The notes beneath the pieces were generated by a model that was not told the origin of the DNA, searched no databases, and was given only the letters and a program-made list of their open reading frames with translations. A stretch of DNA of 57,561 nt from Bacteroidales bacterium (lineage in GTDB: Bacteria > Bacteroidota > Bacteroidia > Bacteroidales > UBA3824): NCBI GenBank assembly GCA_017535325.1, contig JAFXUC010000121.1, positions 1 to 57,561 on the forward strand, in the 5' to 3' direction. Below are positions 19,601-27,500 of the stretch, one piece after another. The stretch's first letter is position 1. Every line of letters begins with the position of its first letter. Position numbers and translations under genes: made by a program.

Positions 19601-19621
19601 AAGTTGATTGTAAGAAAATGA
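13643..19621 (+). CDS. Giant YDG/MBG-repeat surface protein with T9SS-type C-terminal domain
   Basis: 1992 residues with a signal peptide (ends near GVEGKGQ). The body is a string of beta-sandwich repeats. Eleven YDG-type units are marked by Y/H-D-G or variants near residues 148, 253, 342, 522, 611, 793, 899, 1001, 1288, 1478 and 1657 (KTYDGTTD, KPYDGDN, RPYDGTTTV, AKLHDGTVSV). They alternate with MBG-type units beginning FTYGTSVFGTDI, VTYGDSKL, VYGSSELGKDI and VYGSSVMGKDF. The last 85 residues (VNVYPNPALPMQAVTVE to the end) look like a T9SS type A sorting domain, so the protein should be exported by the PorV-dependent route and attached to the surface. An adhesin or stalk role is inferred from the architecture. 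The first 3.5 kb is visibly more AT-rich than the rest. The stop overlaps the next start. Confidence 0.88.
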   Translation: MKMRYIIFTAVLMCLLGVEGKGQDYFTILGLDNRDISEIENYIYGEPLSNYCKISLEGNKKWEGKLLIFLNNTQLAEEEVNTADGTRVYSFDYGIVENVAQGSITITFGFKGKVGSINKTPDALNGTLTLTILPRPVKITLNPTANCTKTYDGTTDAPSGFTDDLNLVYANDVTKVGILEADKNAAIITYSAQYDSKDVKGTNGSKIIVTGGLSGSKAGNYQLKFENADNKVEFPGTITQKELDLNLTFEKAEYDGTTTLNNVNLTSTEISTGVLTEKVNVSLKSTSSATFYESNVHQNKSIQNLLKSDIELDDNNYSVNSVVATGTINAKKIKPNLKFQKVYDGGVVATNSLTDEFKDKKLTNSNCTSVLNGEEVGFSFTSATFATADKHDNRVVTIEELQLSNSNYELNGYTSSGKITPQPIEISLVGSEFTYGTSVFGTDINPTVSATNPAIGGTFTAHLKNSTATYKKEELPMLLAGDYTISYKPSDEQNYQVTNNNEIEFTVVKKKIDVVLTFEKPYDGDNVIKSYPAEKLTNGLVNDILAGDEVDFNLKAGSVFESANVHEKENCNKINIELLANNKYELNSFSATSKITAKELKNVEFYFEKNYDGSDDASGCLKTDNPLKSNTILDIIGNDEVSYSFTNLKFQGASANETTLQNMQYDALISENDNYKFVTPIVKGKIYKKGLVISVAQSSVTYGDSKLLTNIAPSINPNENPVGTKIPGTFVAVNKTTHERYSGDVMLPVGEYEVTFELPNNEKDNYNVQENKTVIVEPKFIDNIKLSYVENKIYDATTNVLGFDKVITGLLEGDEITITAKYNDKKADDPNTVIEFTISPSESVKQNYSCDGTQILNANQDVLKTLTDWNSADFSISGTISKRPIIIKYTISDNGNEKMYNSNTDLKSGVFNVTGIFGGDASKNPISTLKYENGKIFDNDEIRISPTANYKNKNVGQADDYIIVSAELSDKKNYYIVEKTQFGKITPSVVTVTQNKKPTKTYDGDNTVKNFSESNYIVEGIYNDDVQFLYNDASIKYTSVNAGTNIALDFSDANIRLEPVDNNYTLSVGEFYGDIKKIEPTIRWFIRRGNGDEEVTNLVSMSYGMKVGTNDGLYAMIDEVDCRNKYPAENCSYAVVSGHVSIYDIGNGLLLSPGACRLRVIFKPADADAVNYETVSSEINLEITFAWQFGHEVNSNYGSSIGNEIKFYYSGIGLSESDLEYTYFLDGKEVPKGYIPKVGPHKLYCKVKHATLGNTQTEEINFTIEPRVLILSKYDWVEEEGNKLRRPYDGTTTVYDEQIKELAKIDKDLIISGDEVFFNTDMAYDDEEVGDRLVNVKYSLTGKDSYCYVFDINKMQEYSEAIPGFIKRCPAFVGFKEYDKVYGSSELGKDIVPTTTYVRYKGEKISPEGTCVFEVLHDGNELREYESGKMMNVGVYYMRVKFTPEDQLHYEDGRSNFEYVKVTQKSISATGVTIEDKYYDGTAKVSPVKVKLFDPELDGVIEQDKNNVKLEITNLQDIKYPDVKIGDYQGLVVKVALKGSGIENYKLTNSELKANSSILPFEFHYNVEPDETGVYQFVYGSSVMGKDFKLINELTETQTVRYKISNIDKTNQMLVPNTYKVDVQLYDSDMLVQSQQVTVNVVKLKLLTTVPNIAHAKLHDGTVSVKLTGERCVLTNVVEGDQVEIEKQEQFYDSPDLGTGKTITVSFTLSGAWHSKYIEPDNYVYTDGVITNKNIQIGSVGISGDICPSSNAPIVFDVVEGIPDKASIKFSAEALENGFEDITITNTQFGLNSVELKIPEKAKAGEYTATLYLSSGSDNNFEKVFKFTVNYDASYIISKFSDVVAINNAGYDFVGYQWYKDGHVIETETKQFFNDLPCLYGWYSAKVLTVDGTYANICPRYFDKRTAVSKRANAGVNVYPNPALPMQAVTVELEDFEDYEDCTIFIYNLSGVLITKIQNPDRLNTLNLPQGSYTGVVVKDDSRLTFKLIVRK

Positions 19622-21216
19622 AGTGTAAGTCAGTTATGAAAAAAATATTATTTGTCCTTTTGCTGTTGATGGTTTTTGTTGACGCAGAGGCTCAGCGCAA
19701 AAAAAAGGATACTCTAAATCTTTGCCGTCCTGGTAGTTACGTCGTGTTTGACCTCGGCGGCGGCCTTCATACCTTGAATTATGACATGGTAGGTTATGGT
19801 GCTAAAAATCCGGGTGTCGGTCTGACCGGCAGGGCTGGTTACCGTTACTTTTTCGGCAAAGGCAATTTCGGTGCGGGTTTGGACTTGAATTTCAAAACTT
19901 ACTCCGCATCCGGACGTTTTACTTATCTCAACGAAATCCCAAATGCTGTCGATGAAGACTACGATTTGTACACTCACCGTACTTATTATAAAAAACTCAA
20001 AGAGAAACAAAGCGAAGTGATTTTGAATGTTCCTCTCGGACTTTATTATCAGCACAAGTTTCAGAGAAAATACAAATTGGGCGGAGGCTTAGGTGTTGTA
20101 TATCAGGCTGTTATCGCTGATAAATTTGCTGTAAAGTCGGGTTCTTTGGAGACAAAGGCTAATTATGATGTTTACAATCTTGAACTTTACGGGATGAGTC
20201 AGCACTATGAATACACCCGCGACAAATCGCAATTAAAAAGCGGCGACAACGGTTTCAAAAGTTCTTTCGGCGCATTTGCAGAGTTTGATTTCGGATACGT
20301 TTTAACGCCGAGATTAGATTTGAATTTCGGTTTGTACTACGTTTACGGCTTCAAAAACCAGATTGAAAAGTCTGATAAATACCAGTTTGATCCCGACTGT
20401 ATGTCTCCTGACGCTTATAAAGATGTTTACAACGGCGTGTTAAATTCGCGCGTTGTGGATAAGGTTACGCCGCTTGCGATAGGTGTGATGGCTGGTATAA
20501 AATACAGACTTCAAAAGAAGGAAAAACAGAAACCGCCCGTCGAAAAACCCGAAAAGAGGGATACGACTACGATACCCGTTATTGCTGACGTTCCTGTGGT
20601 TGATTCAGTGCCTAATGTTGTGGTGGTTGATACTCCTCCCGTTATCGAAGAAAATCCTCCTGTTATCGAGGAAAATCCGCCGGTCCAGCAAGATTCCGTG
20701 CCAACAGTTGTAGTGGTTGATAATCCGCCGGTTATAGAGGATAATCCGCCTGTTGTTGAGGAAAAACCGATTGAAAAGGATAGTATTCCGCCGGTTGATA
20801 GTCTGCCGCATATTGTTATAGTTGATAAGCCTACTGACGGAATTAAGGAGGAAATTCCAAGTACGGATTTGGTCTTGCGCACTTTTGTCGCTATTAATTT
20901 CGATTATAACCAATCCTTTATCAGGCAAAGGGACAATTATTACGCTTTCTTCAACGATATTGCAAAACTCGCGAAAGAAAATCCCGATTTGAAACTCAAA
21001 ATCACGGGTCATACTTGCGATATCGGTAGCGAAAGTAATAATATGACTTTGGGTATGAAACGTGCGGAGTCTGCTAAAAAGCAACTTATTAATCGTGGTG
21101 TTAGTGCTGATAGGATTACGTGTGAGACCAAAGGCTCAACTACGCCTCTGTATCCCAACACTTCCGCCGACAATCGTGCTAAAAACCGCCGCGTTGAAAT
21201 CAAATTTTTACAATAA
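19618..21216 (+). CDS. Outer-membrane beta-barrel protein with C-terminal OmpA peptidoglycan-binding domain
   Basis: 532 residues from an ATG overlapping the previous stop (ATGA). An internal ATG at 19636 (MKKILFVLLLLMVFVDAEA) is an equally good signal-peptide start. Residues about 30-300 form strands of an 8-stranded-type barrel (VVFDLGGGLHTLNYD, LGGGLGVVYQAVIADKF). A Pro/Val/Glu-rich linker with repeated PPVIEENPP-like units follows at about 310-400. The C-terminal OmpA domain (about 420-532) includes ITGHTCDIGSESNN and ADNRAKNRRVEI, whose Asp and Arg bind diaminopimelate in known members. Coupling to the giant repeat protein suggests a dedicated outer-membrane anchor or translocation partner, like PorP/SprF partners of other T9SS cargo. 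That link is inference. Confidence 0.88.
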   Translation: MKCKSVMKKILFVLLLLMVFVDAEAQRKKKDTLNLCRPGSYVVFDLGGGLHTLNYDMVGYGAKNPGVGLTGRAGYRYFFGKGNFGAGLDLNFKTYSASGRFTYLNEIPNAVDEDYDLYTHRTYYKKLKEKQSEVILNVPLGLYYQHKFQRKYKLGGGLGVVYQAVIADKFAVKSGSLETKANYDVYNLELYGMSQHYEYTRDKSQLKSGDNGFKSSFGAFAEFDFGYVLTPRLDLNFGLYYVYGFKNQIEKSDKYQFDPDCMSPDAYKDVYNGVLNSRVVDKVTPLAIGVMAGIKYRLQKKEKQKPPVEKPEKRDTTTIPVIADVPVVDSVPNVVVVDTPPVIEENPPVIEENPPVQQDSVPTVVVVDNPPVIEDNPPVVEEKPIEKDSIPPVDSLPHIVIVDKPTDGIKEEIPSTDLVLRTFVAINFDYNQSFIRQRDNYYAFFNDIAKLAKENPDLKLKITGHTCDIGSESNNMTLGMKRAESAKKQLINRGVSADRITCETKGSTTPLYPNTSADNRAKNRRVEIKFLQ

Positions 21217-21220
21217 AAAA

Positions 21221-21252
21221 CTTGCATTTTCGGGCAGAATGTGTTAATTTTG
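21221..21252 (+). promoter_or_regulatory. Predicted parE promoter
   Basis: CTTG-N20-TAATTTTG: exact -7 box, one mismatch in the -33 box. It is followed by a good ribosome site AAAGGAAAA at the ATG. Confidence 0.6.
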
Positions 21253-21277
21253 TCCGTCTTTAACAAAAAAAGGAAAA

Positions 21278-23149
21278 ATGGAACAAACAGCGCAATACAC
21301 TGATGATAAAATAGTTACCCTCGAATGGCAGGAACATATCCGCCGCCGTCCCGGTATGTATATCGGAAAACTTGGCGACGGTCAGAGTGCCGACGACGGA
21401 ATTTACGTTCTTTTGAAAGAGGCCATCGACAACTCCATCGACGAGTTTATGATGGGTTTTGGTAAAAAAATCGAAGTAACAATTAAGGATTCGAGGGTCG
21501 TAATCAGGGACTACGGACGGGGAATTCCGCTCGGAAAAGTCAGGGACGTAGCCTCTAAAATGAACACCGGCGCAAAATACGACAGCAGCGTTTTCAAAAA
21601 ATCCGTCGGTCTTAACGGTGTCGGTATCAAAGCCGTCAACGCCCTTTCTACGGAGTTTATGATCCGCTCTTTCAGAGACGGCGAGTGCAAAAAAGTCGTG
21701 TTTTCAAGGGGCGTTTGTATGGAAGACAATCCTGTCTGCCCGTCAACGGAAAAAAACGGTACGGAAACCACTTTTGTACCCGATGCTGAATTGTTCACAA
21801 ATTACAACTATTTGGACGATTATATTGTCCCGATGCTGAAAAACTATACGTATCTTAACACCGGGCTTACTATCGTCTATAACGGCGAGTCTTTTCAGAG
21901 CAAAAACGGGCTGCTTGACCTTTTGAACGAAAATATGAGCAGCGAGGCGATTTATCCGATTATCCATTTGAAAGGTACTGATATTGAACTCGCTATGACT
22001 CACAACAATCATTACAGCGAAGAATATTACAGTTTTGTCAACGGTCAGCACACCACGCAGGGCGGTACTCACATGGTGGCTTTCAGGGAGGCTCTGTTCA
22101 AAACTATCAGGGATTTTTACAAAAAAGAGTTTGATTACAGCGACATTAAAACCGCTATCGCGGCGGCTGTCAGCATAAAAGTTGAGGAGCCTGTCTTTGA
22201 ATCACAGACAAAAACCAAACTCGGCAGCAAAAATATGAGTCCTAACGGTGAGACTATCCGCAACTTTATGCTCAATTTTGTGTGCAAGGAACTTGACAAT
22301 TACCTTCACAAAAATCCCGAAACGGCGCAGGCTTTGCTGAAAAAGATTCAGGACAACGAGAAGGACAGAAAAGCGATTTCAGGCATTCAAAAAATCGCCA
22401 AAGAACGCGCTAAAAAGGTAAATCTTCATAACAGAAAACTCCGCGACTGCAACGTTCATTACAACACCAACGACGAAAGAAAGTCTGAATCGACGATTTT
22501 TATCACCGAGGGCGACTCTGCGTCGGGAAGTATCACCAAAAGCCGCGACGTTAACACTCAGGCGGTGTTTTCACTTCGCGGAAAGCCGCTCAACTGTTTC
22601 GGACTTACCAAAAAAGTTGTTTACGAAAACGAGGAGTTCAACCTTTTGCAGGCGGCTCTCAACATCGAGGAAGGCATTGAAAACATCCGTTACAACAAGG
22701 TCGTTATCGCAACCGATGCCGATGTTGACGGTATGCACATCAGGCTTCTGCTTATAACGTTCTTTTTGAACTTTTTCCCGGAGGTTATCAAAACGAAACA
22801 TTTGTACATCCTTCAAACCCCGCTTTTCAGGGTCAGAAACAAGGTTAAAACGTTTTATTGTTACACCGAGGAGGAAAAGTTGAACGCGATAGCAGCGTGC
22901 GGAAAAAGCCCCGAAATGACCCGTTTTAAAGGTCTCGGCGAAATATCTCCCGACGAGTTCAAACACTTCATCGGTCCTGAGATGAGAATCGAGCCGGTCT
23001 TGATTAAAAAAGAAGACCAGATTCACGAACTTATGGAGTTTTACATGGGTAAAAACACGCCCGACCGTCAGAATTTTATTATTGACAATCTTGTAATAGA
23101 AGAAGACAGATTGGAAGGCGAAGAAGAAGAAAACGTGATAGAAGAATAG
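21278..23149 (+). CDS. parE: DNA topoisomerase IV subunit B
   Basis: 623 residues, the length of Bacteroidales ParE rather than the longer GyrB. The GHKL ATPase domain shows [22 protein letters not shown] and [14 protein letters not shown]. The transducer domain follows, and the TOPRIM domain has [14 protein letters not shown] and [12 protein letters not shown], the acidic metal-binding residues. With ParC it decatenates replicated chromosomes using ATP. parC is not adjacent here, although it often is in Bacteroidetes. The gene has its own promoter and a clear Shine-Dalgarno. Confidence 0.92.
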   Translation: MEQTAQYTDDKIVTLEWQEHIRRRPGMYIGKLGDGQSADDGIYVLLKEAIDNSIDEFMMGFGKKIEVTIKDSRVVIRDYGRGIPLGKVRDVASKMNTGAKYDSSVFKKSVGLNGVGIKAVNALSTEFMIRSFRDGECKKVVFSRGVCMEDNPVCPSTEKNGTETTFVPDAELFTNYNYLDDYIVPMLKNYTYLNTGLTIVYNGESFQSKNGLLDLLNENMSSEAIYPIIHLKGTDIELAMTHNNHYSEEYYSFVNGQHTTQGGTHMVAFREALFKTIRDFYKKEFDYSDIKTAIAAAVSIKVEEPVFESQTKTKLGSKNMSPNGETIRNFMLNFVCKELDNYLHKNPETAQALLKKIQDNEKDRKAISGIQKIAKERAKKVNLHNRKLRDCNVHYNTNDERKSESTIFITEGDSASGSITKSRDVNTQAVFSLRGKPLNCFGLTKKVVYENEEFNLLQAALNIEEGIENIRYNKVVIATDADVDGMHIRLLLITFFLNFFPEVIKTKHLYILQTPLFRVRNKVKTFYCYTEEEKLNAIAACGKSPEMTRFKGLGEISPDEFKHFIGPEMRIEPVLIKKEDQIHELMEFYMGKNTPDRQNFIIDNLVIEEDRLEGEEEENVIEE

Positions 23150-23166
23150 AAAAATAGAAATGCACG

Positions 23167-23201
23167 AAAAAAGCCGCAGTCATTACAACTGCGGCTTTTT
23201 T
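23167..23201. terminator. Bidirectional terminator between parE and tmRNA
   Basis: AAAAAAGCCGCAGT / ACTGCGGCTTTTTT with a 7-base loop. The A-run and T-run flanks let it stop transcription from both sides. Confidence 0.9.
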
Positions 23202-23203
23202 TG

Positions 23204-23602
23204 TGGAGCTGCGGGGGGTCGAACCCCGGTCCGAACGAGAGACCACCGTGCTTTCTACATGCTTAGTTTTCTTTTGATTTTCGTAAACAACCTGAGAGAA
23301 AACGCCCTAATTGTTTCTTATCCTTTAAAATTTCATTTTTGCGCCAAGGCCCGCAAAAACTATTCTGTAATTAACAGCACCTCCTTACCGATTGAGCCAC
23401 AGACAAAGCATCGGGAGATGTCCCGTTCCCTGAACCTCTGTCAGGGAATTAAGCAAGTTTACTAAACCTTCAACTTAGGCAGCGAGAGCGTAATCGTAAT
23501 TTTCGCCATTTATAGTTCTGTAACCATTTTTAAGGGAGTTGTTACGTGTCCCTGCATGCTTACATGCCGACCTTGCACGCCGTCAAAACCAAAGTCAGCC
23601 CC
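23204..23602 (-). ncRNA. ssrA: tmRNA (ssrA)
   Basis: The minus strand starts GGGGCTGACTTTGGTTTTGA and ends with a T-arm GGTTCGACCCC and CAGCTCC, which pairs with the 5' GGGGCTG as the tRNA-like acceptor. CCA is not encoded. The tag frame lies at 23475-23510 and reads NGENYDYALAA then TAA. The resume codon is probably GGC, giving a tag GENYDYALAA, as other Bacteroidales tags begin with Gly-Glu. Length is about 399 nt. tmRNA rescues stalled ribosomes and marks the product for ClpXP/ClpAP. Start and end are set by the acceptor pairing. Confidence 0.96.
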
Positions 23603-23613
23603 AATAAGTGCCG

Positions 23614-23645
23614 CAAAGTTAAACTATTTTTTTGAATTATCCAAA
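23614..23645 (-). promoter_or_regulatory. Predicted tmRNA promoter
   Basis: TTTG-N20-TAACTTTG on the minus strand, exact in both boxes. The -7 box ends 12 bases from the mature 5' end and is followed by GCGGC. Confidence 0.8.
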
Positions 23646-24793
23646 TAAAATCCCAAAGAAAATCTTATCGTATTTTGCAGAGGGTTGCTTTGCGAGGTCG
23701 TTACCAAATATGCAAAGTCAAAGGTAAACGACTTGATAATCAATCCGAAACCAAATGTAAGGTAGCGTCTGCCGCCTTTATCTTTGTGTTCGGTAAAATA
23801 GCCCATTCTGCCTGCAAAAGTTTTTGCGTACCAATATTCAAACCCGATAGAGTAGGAGAGTTCCTTTATCTCTTCTTTAAAACCGTCCGGAGCGTCAGAA
23901 AAACTCTGGAAAATGCCTACCGGAACCGAAACGTCATCGTCTTTGCCGGCGATTATCTCATCGCCCGTCGCGTTGTAGATAGGCGGTGTAGGCACCAAAA
24001 GTTTGTTTATATCGAATGTCGCGCTAACGGAATTGTATTCGTCTATGTCCAATTTATAACATACGCCCAATTTCAGATTTGTCGGTATGAAGTTTTGATT
24101 GTTGGACGTATAGCCCATTTTTGTACCGATATTGCTGATATTTGCGCCCAAAGACAGAGTGCTGTATCTTTCGCCCGTTTTGAATTCTTTGTTGTAAAAA
24201 ACAGAAATATCGCCCGCAACGGAATGTCCCGCATGACTTGCCTCTGAACCGATTTCAGCCTTTCCCGTGAGGTTGGAGTAGATGTAGCGCATCGTGAGAC
24301 CGCCGCTGAGATTTTCGCCGAGTTTCATCGAATACGAACCGTCTATGGCAAATTCTTTCGGTTTGAAGTCTTTGAGAGCGGTGCCGTTGTAATCGGTAAA
24401 CGTCATGTCGCCGTAATTGAAATATGTCAGTGAATAGCCGATTGCCTGATTTCCGCGTTTTAGTTTGTTGTAACCGGCAAGATAGCCGACAAACATATCG
24501 TCAACGTAAGATTTCAGCCACGGCGTATACGAGCCTGAAACGCCGCTTTTATGCTCTGCAAAAACGTATTTTGAGGCGTTCCAGTGCTGGGAGTTGATGT
24601 CGGGAGAGGTTGCAACGCCTGCGTCTCCGAGTCCGGCGGCTCTCGAATCGGGGGCTATTAAAAGAAAAGAGGCTGCGGTGGAAATAATGTTTGAAGTGTT
24701 ATCCCTGCCGACAGCGTCCTGACTTGTTGAAATTTGCGCTTGGGTACTGCTTGCAGCACCCAAGGCAAAAAGTATAAAAAAAATCTTTCTCAT
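23624..24793 (-). CDS. porV: PorV (LptO), type IX secretion outer-membrane shuttle protein
   Basis: 389 residues with a signal peptide (MRKIFFILFALGAASSTQA). The diagnostic stretch ASFLLIAPDSRAAGLGDAGV is followed by a FadL/OmpP1-like 14-strand barrel ending in FSLGFYLDN. PorV collects cargo carrying the C-terminal signal from the T9SS translocon SprA and delivers it to the PorU attachment complex. Its presence fits the T9SS-type C-terminal domains of the 13643 and 37094 proteins. It lies 8 bases after rny on the same strand, so the two are probably cotranscribed. The tmRNA promoter overlaps its 3' end. Confidence 0.9.
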   Translation of the reverse strand: MRKIFFILFALGAASSTQAQISTSQDAVGRDNTSNIISTAASFLLIAPDSRAAGLGDAGVATSPDINSQHWNASKYVFAEHKSGVSGSYTPWLKSYVDDMFVGYLAGYNKLKRGNQAIGYSLTYFNYGDMTFTDYNGTALKDFKPKEFAIDGSYSMKLGENLSGGLTMRYIYSNLTGKAEIGSEASHAGHSVAGDISVFYNKEFKTGERYSTLSLGANISNIGTKMGYTSNNQNFIPTNLKLGVCYKLDIDEYNSVSATFDINKLLVPTPPIYNATGDEIIAGKDDDVSVPVGIFQSFSDAPDGFKEEIKELSYSIGFEYWYAKTFAGRMGYFTEHKDKGGRRYLTFGFGLIIKSFTFDFAYLVTTSQSNPLQNTIRFSLGFYLDNSKK

Positions 24794-24801
24794 TAAAAAA
24801 A

Positions 24802-26373
24802 CTATTTTGCGTAATTTATCGCTCTTGTTTCTCTTATGACGGTGATTTTGATTTGACCCGGATAGGTCATTTCGTCCTGAATCTTCTTTGCGATTTCCGC
24901 CGAAAGAGTTTCCGTTTCCTGGTCGGTAACCTTGTCTGCGCCGACAATGACGCGGAGTTCCCTTCCCGCCTGAATTGCGTAAGTCTTCAAAACTCCCGGA
25001 TAAGACTGTGCGAGGTTTTCAAGACCTTTGAGACGTTTGATGTAACTTTCGGCAATCTCCCGTCTTGCGCCCGGTCTTGCGCCTGAAATCGCGTCGCAGA
25101 CCTGAACTATCGGGGAAATCAGACTTGTCATTTCTATTTCGTCGTGGTGTGCGCCGATTGCGTTGCAGATTTCGGGTTTTTCCTTGAACTTTTCGGCGAG
25201 TTTCATGCCGACAATTGCGTGGGGCAAATCGGGTTCCTCGTCAGGCACTTTGCCGATGTCGTGAAGAAGTCCGGCGCGTTTAGCGGCTTTTACGTAGTTC
25301 GGAAGTCCGAGTTCCGATGCCATAACCGCGCAGAGGTTTGCCGTCTCGCGTGAGTGCTGCAAAAGGTTTTGTCCGTATGACGAGCGGTATTTCATTTTGC
25401 CGATAAGTCTTACAAGTTCGGGATGAAGCCCGTGAATACCCAAATCTATGTAAGTGCGTTTGCCGACTTCCGCTATTTCTTCTTCCAACTGTTTTTTGGT
25501 TTTTGAAACCACTTCCTCGATTCTTGCGGGGTGTATTCTGCCGTCCGTTACAAGTTGATGGAGGGCAAGTCTTGCGACCTCTCTTCTTACGGGGTCAAAA
25601 CCCGAAAGAACTATTGCCTCAGGGGTGTCGTCAACGATGATTTCGATACCCGTTGCGGCTTCCAAAGCACGGATGTTACGTCCTTCGCGGCCGATGATTC
25701 TGCCTTTTATTTCGTCGTTGTCGATGTTGAAAACCGTAACAGCGTTTTCGATTGCCGTCTCTGCGCCCACGCGCTGAATCGTCTGAATGACAATCTTTTT
25801 AGCCTCTCTTCCGGCTTGAAGTTGCGCCTCTTCGAGGATTTCGTTTTTAAGGCTGATTGCCTCGGTCTGTGCCTCGGCTTTCAGGGAGTCGATAAGTTGC
25901 TGTTTTGCGTCAACAGCCGAAATGCCTGCGATTGCTTCAAGGTTTTCCTGTGCTTTTTTTCTTAAATCGTCAAGTTCCTTATCCTTGTTTTCAACCTTTT
26001 CCAACTGAACTTCAAGATTTGCTTTGATGGCGTCAGCCTCGTTGCGTTTCAAGTCGAGTTCTTTCTGCTTTTTCTGCAACTCGGTTTTTGTCTGGTTAAG
26101 GGAATTTTCCTTTTGTCTGAGACGCTGTTCCAACTGTTGGAGTTTGGCATTTTTTTCGTTGGCTATTCTTTCGTTTTCGCCTTTCATTTTCAAGGCTTCT
26201 TCTTTGGCTTCCAAAATTTTACGCTGTTTGATAGCCTCTGCGTCCGAATTGGCGTTGTCAAGAATTCTGCTTGCTGTCTTTTCAGTAGCCTTTATTTTAA
26301 GGAAATACCCCAAGGCATAACCTATTACAATGCTGACTACCGCAATACACACCATTATAATAACATTGCTCAT
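24802..26373 (-). CDS. rny: Ribonuclease Y
   Basis: 523 residues, standard for the family. An N-terminal membrane helix ([20 protein letters not shown]) is followed by a long Lys/Glu/Gln coiled coil (about 30-190). The KH domain contains [19 protein letters not shown], and the HD domain has [20 protein letters not shown] with the metal-binding His-Asp. The enzyme is a membrane-bound endoribonuclease that starts mRNA decay. Upstream on the same strand are a 6S-like RNA and zapA; porV follows 8 bases downstream. Confidence 0.96.
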   Translation of the reverse strand: MSNVIIMVCIAVVSIVIGYALGYFLKIKATEKTASRILDNANSDAEAIKQRKILEAKEEALKMKGENERIANEKNAKLQQLEQRLRQKENSLNQTKTELQKKQKELDLKRNEADAIKANLEVQLEKVENKDKELDDLRKKAQENLEAIAGISAVDAKQQLIDSLKAEAQTEAISLKNEILEEAQLQAGREAKKIVIQTIQRVGAETAIENAVTVFNIDNDEIKGRIIGREGRNIRALEAATGIEIIVDDTPEAIVLSGFDPVRREVARLALHQLVTDGRIHPARIEEVVSKTKKQLEEEIAEVGKRTYIDLGIHGLHPELVRLIGKMKYRSSYGQNLLQHSRETANLCAVMASELGLPNYVKAAKRAGLLHDIGKVPDEEPDLPHAIVGMKLAEKFKEKPEICNAIGAHHDEIEMTSLISPIVQVCDAISGARPGARREIAESYIKRLKGLENLAQSYPGVLKTYAIQAGRELRVIVGADKVTDQETETLSAEIAKKIQDEMTYPGQIKITVIRETRAINYAK

Positions 26374-26409
26374 TTTTGATTTTTAGAATTTGTTTTTTAA
26401 GTTATTCAA

Positions 26410-26622
26410 AAAAAAAAGCCGCACCATTTCAAGAAACTGTTTAAGAAACCCCTGTAATACACGGGCGGGAAAAACTCCTTTGCTTTTAACGTCCAACGTC
26501 AGCGTAAACACTGAACTGCACCCGAAAGCGCAGGTAAGGCCTGTTATACGCAAAGCGAAGATAAGTCCCTATTTAATTTTAATGTTGAGTTTCAAACCTC
26601 TTGATGAAATGATGCGGGTTTA
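26410..26622 (-). ncRNA. ssrS: 6S RNA-like structured RNA
   Basis: The 260-bp gap between zapA and rny holds a long rod-like RNA on the minus strand. Its 5' CCGCATCATTTCA (26605-26617) pairs over 13 bp, with one G-U, with its 3' TGAAATGGTGCGG (26419-26431). Inward, CAAGA pairs with TCTTG, then GTTT with AAAC and GAAAC with GTTTC, before a large internal region. The 3' strand is followed by a run of U. A closed rod of about 210 nt beside zapA is the known arrangement for 6S RNA (zapA-ssrS in E. coli and others). 6S RNA binds RNA polymerase and mimics an open promoter. Identity is by structure and position, not by alignment. Confidence 0.7.
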
Positions 26623-26629
26623 ATATCCT

Positions 26630-26935
26630 TTAAAGAGCCTGAATTTTTTTGATATAATCGTCCACTTCGCTTGTCATAATGCGGAGTTCGGAAACCAAGT
26701 CGTTATTATCAATTTTGTTTTCTTTGTCCATATATTTTGTTATCAAGTCGATAGCCACCATCACGAGAAAGTCGTAAGAGTCTTTCCCGCTTGTGATATA
26801 CCTGCTCTTATAAACGTTCAGACGCTCGTTTATAAGTTTGGCGGCAGCGCGTATTTTTTCCTCTTCCGACCTGTTTACAGTCATCGGATACGTTCTTCCG
26901 TCTATGGTAATTCTGATTGATAACTTGTCGTCCAT
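26630..26935 (-). CDS. zapA: Cell division protein ZapA
   Basis: 101 residues. An N-terminal small beta-sheet domain (LSIRITIDGRTYPMTVNRSE, EKIRAAAKLINERL) and a C-terminal coiled coil match the ZapA family, which cross-links FtsZ filaments at midcell. The residues YDFLVMVAIDLI are typical of Bacteroidales ZapA. It is downstream of the small coiled-coil gene (51 bases) and directly upstream of the 6S-like RNA. Confidence 0.9.
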   Translation of the reverse strand: MDDKLSIRITIDGRTYPMTVNRSEEEKIRAAAKLINERLNVYKSRYITSGKDSYDFLVMVAIDLITKYMDKENKIDNNDLVSELRIMTSEVDDYIKKIQAL

Positions 26936-26986
26936 TTAAAACAAATGTTTATATAATAATCATATATCTAAAAAAAATCCGGCTTT

Positions 26987-27280
26987 TCAGTCTGTTGTTA
27001 TGAGGGACAAAATTTTGTCAACCTCCCGCGCCATCCTGTTAAGCTTGATTTTGGCGGCATGCTTGTCAGACTTGTCAACAAGCGAGAGAACCGTGTTCAA
27101 ATTCTCCACTTTCAGGTTAAGTTCCTTATATCTGTCTTCCCACTGGCTGATGTCGTTACTCAACTCCGCGTTTTTGGCTTTCAAAGCGGAATTTTCTTCA
27201 TACAACCTGTCGCAGACGGTCATAAGTTGCCGGAACTTTTCCCGAAACCCGTTGATTAATATCTCTTTATCTTCTGTCAT
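26987..27280 (-). CDS. Small coiled-coil protein, possible ZapB-like division factor
   Basis: 97 residues from the ATG at 27280. A longer frame to 27316 would begin inside the promoter and is rejected. Almost the whole sequence is a heptad-rich helix (FREKFRQLMTVCDRLYEENS, ALKAKNAELSNDISQWEDRY). It has no other domain. A short coiled-coil gene just upstream of zapA is conserved in many Bacteroidales; a division role is inferred from that neighbour. Confidence 0.7.
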   Translation of the reverse strand: MTEDKEILINGFREKFRQLMTVCDRLYEENSALKAKNAELSNDISQWEDRYKELNLKVENLNTVLSLVDKSDKHAAKIKLNRMAREVDKILSLITTD

Positions 27281-27302
27281 TGCTTTTACCAAAATCTCTT
27301 GA

Positions 27303-27334
27303 CAAATGTATAACAACTTTTTTGTATGAACAAA
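27303..27334 (-). promoter_or_regulatory. Predicted promoter of the coiled-coil/zapA unit
   Basis: TTTG-N20-TACATTTG, exact in both boxes, ending 22 bases before the ATG at 27280. No separate promoter is evident for zapA or the 6S-like RNA. Confidence 0.75.
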
Positions 27335-27431
27335 TATTTTTGTAACTTTTTTTTAAAAAGTTTTTTTCTTGTTGAAAATCAAGTTTTTACCTATAAAGTG
27401 TTTTTTAATTCAAAACTTTTTTGAACTTTTT

Positions 27432-27463
27432 TTTGGATTTAATTCCCTTTTTTTTTTACTTTG
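27432..27463 (+). promoter_or_regulatory. Possible promoter of the REC-HATPase gene
   Basis: TTTG-N20-TTACTTTG, one mismatch in the -7 box, 37 bases before the TTG start. It diverges from the coiled-coil gene promoter. Confidence 0.5.
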
Positions 27464-27500
27464 CAAGGAATTAGTTTTAACTTTTAAAGCGTAAAAAGTC

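Noticed and set aside
23160..23465. Plus-strand frame of 101 residues after parE
   Set aside because: It covers the terminator and the antisense of tmRNA.
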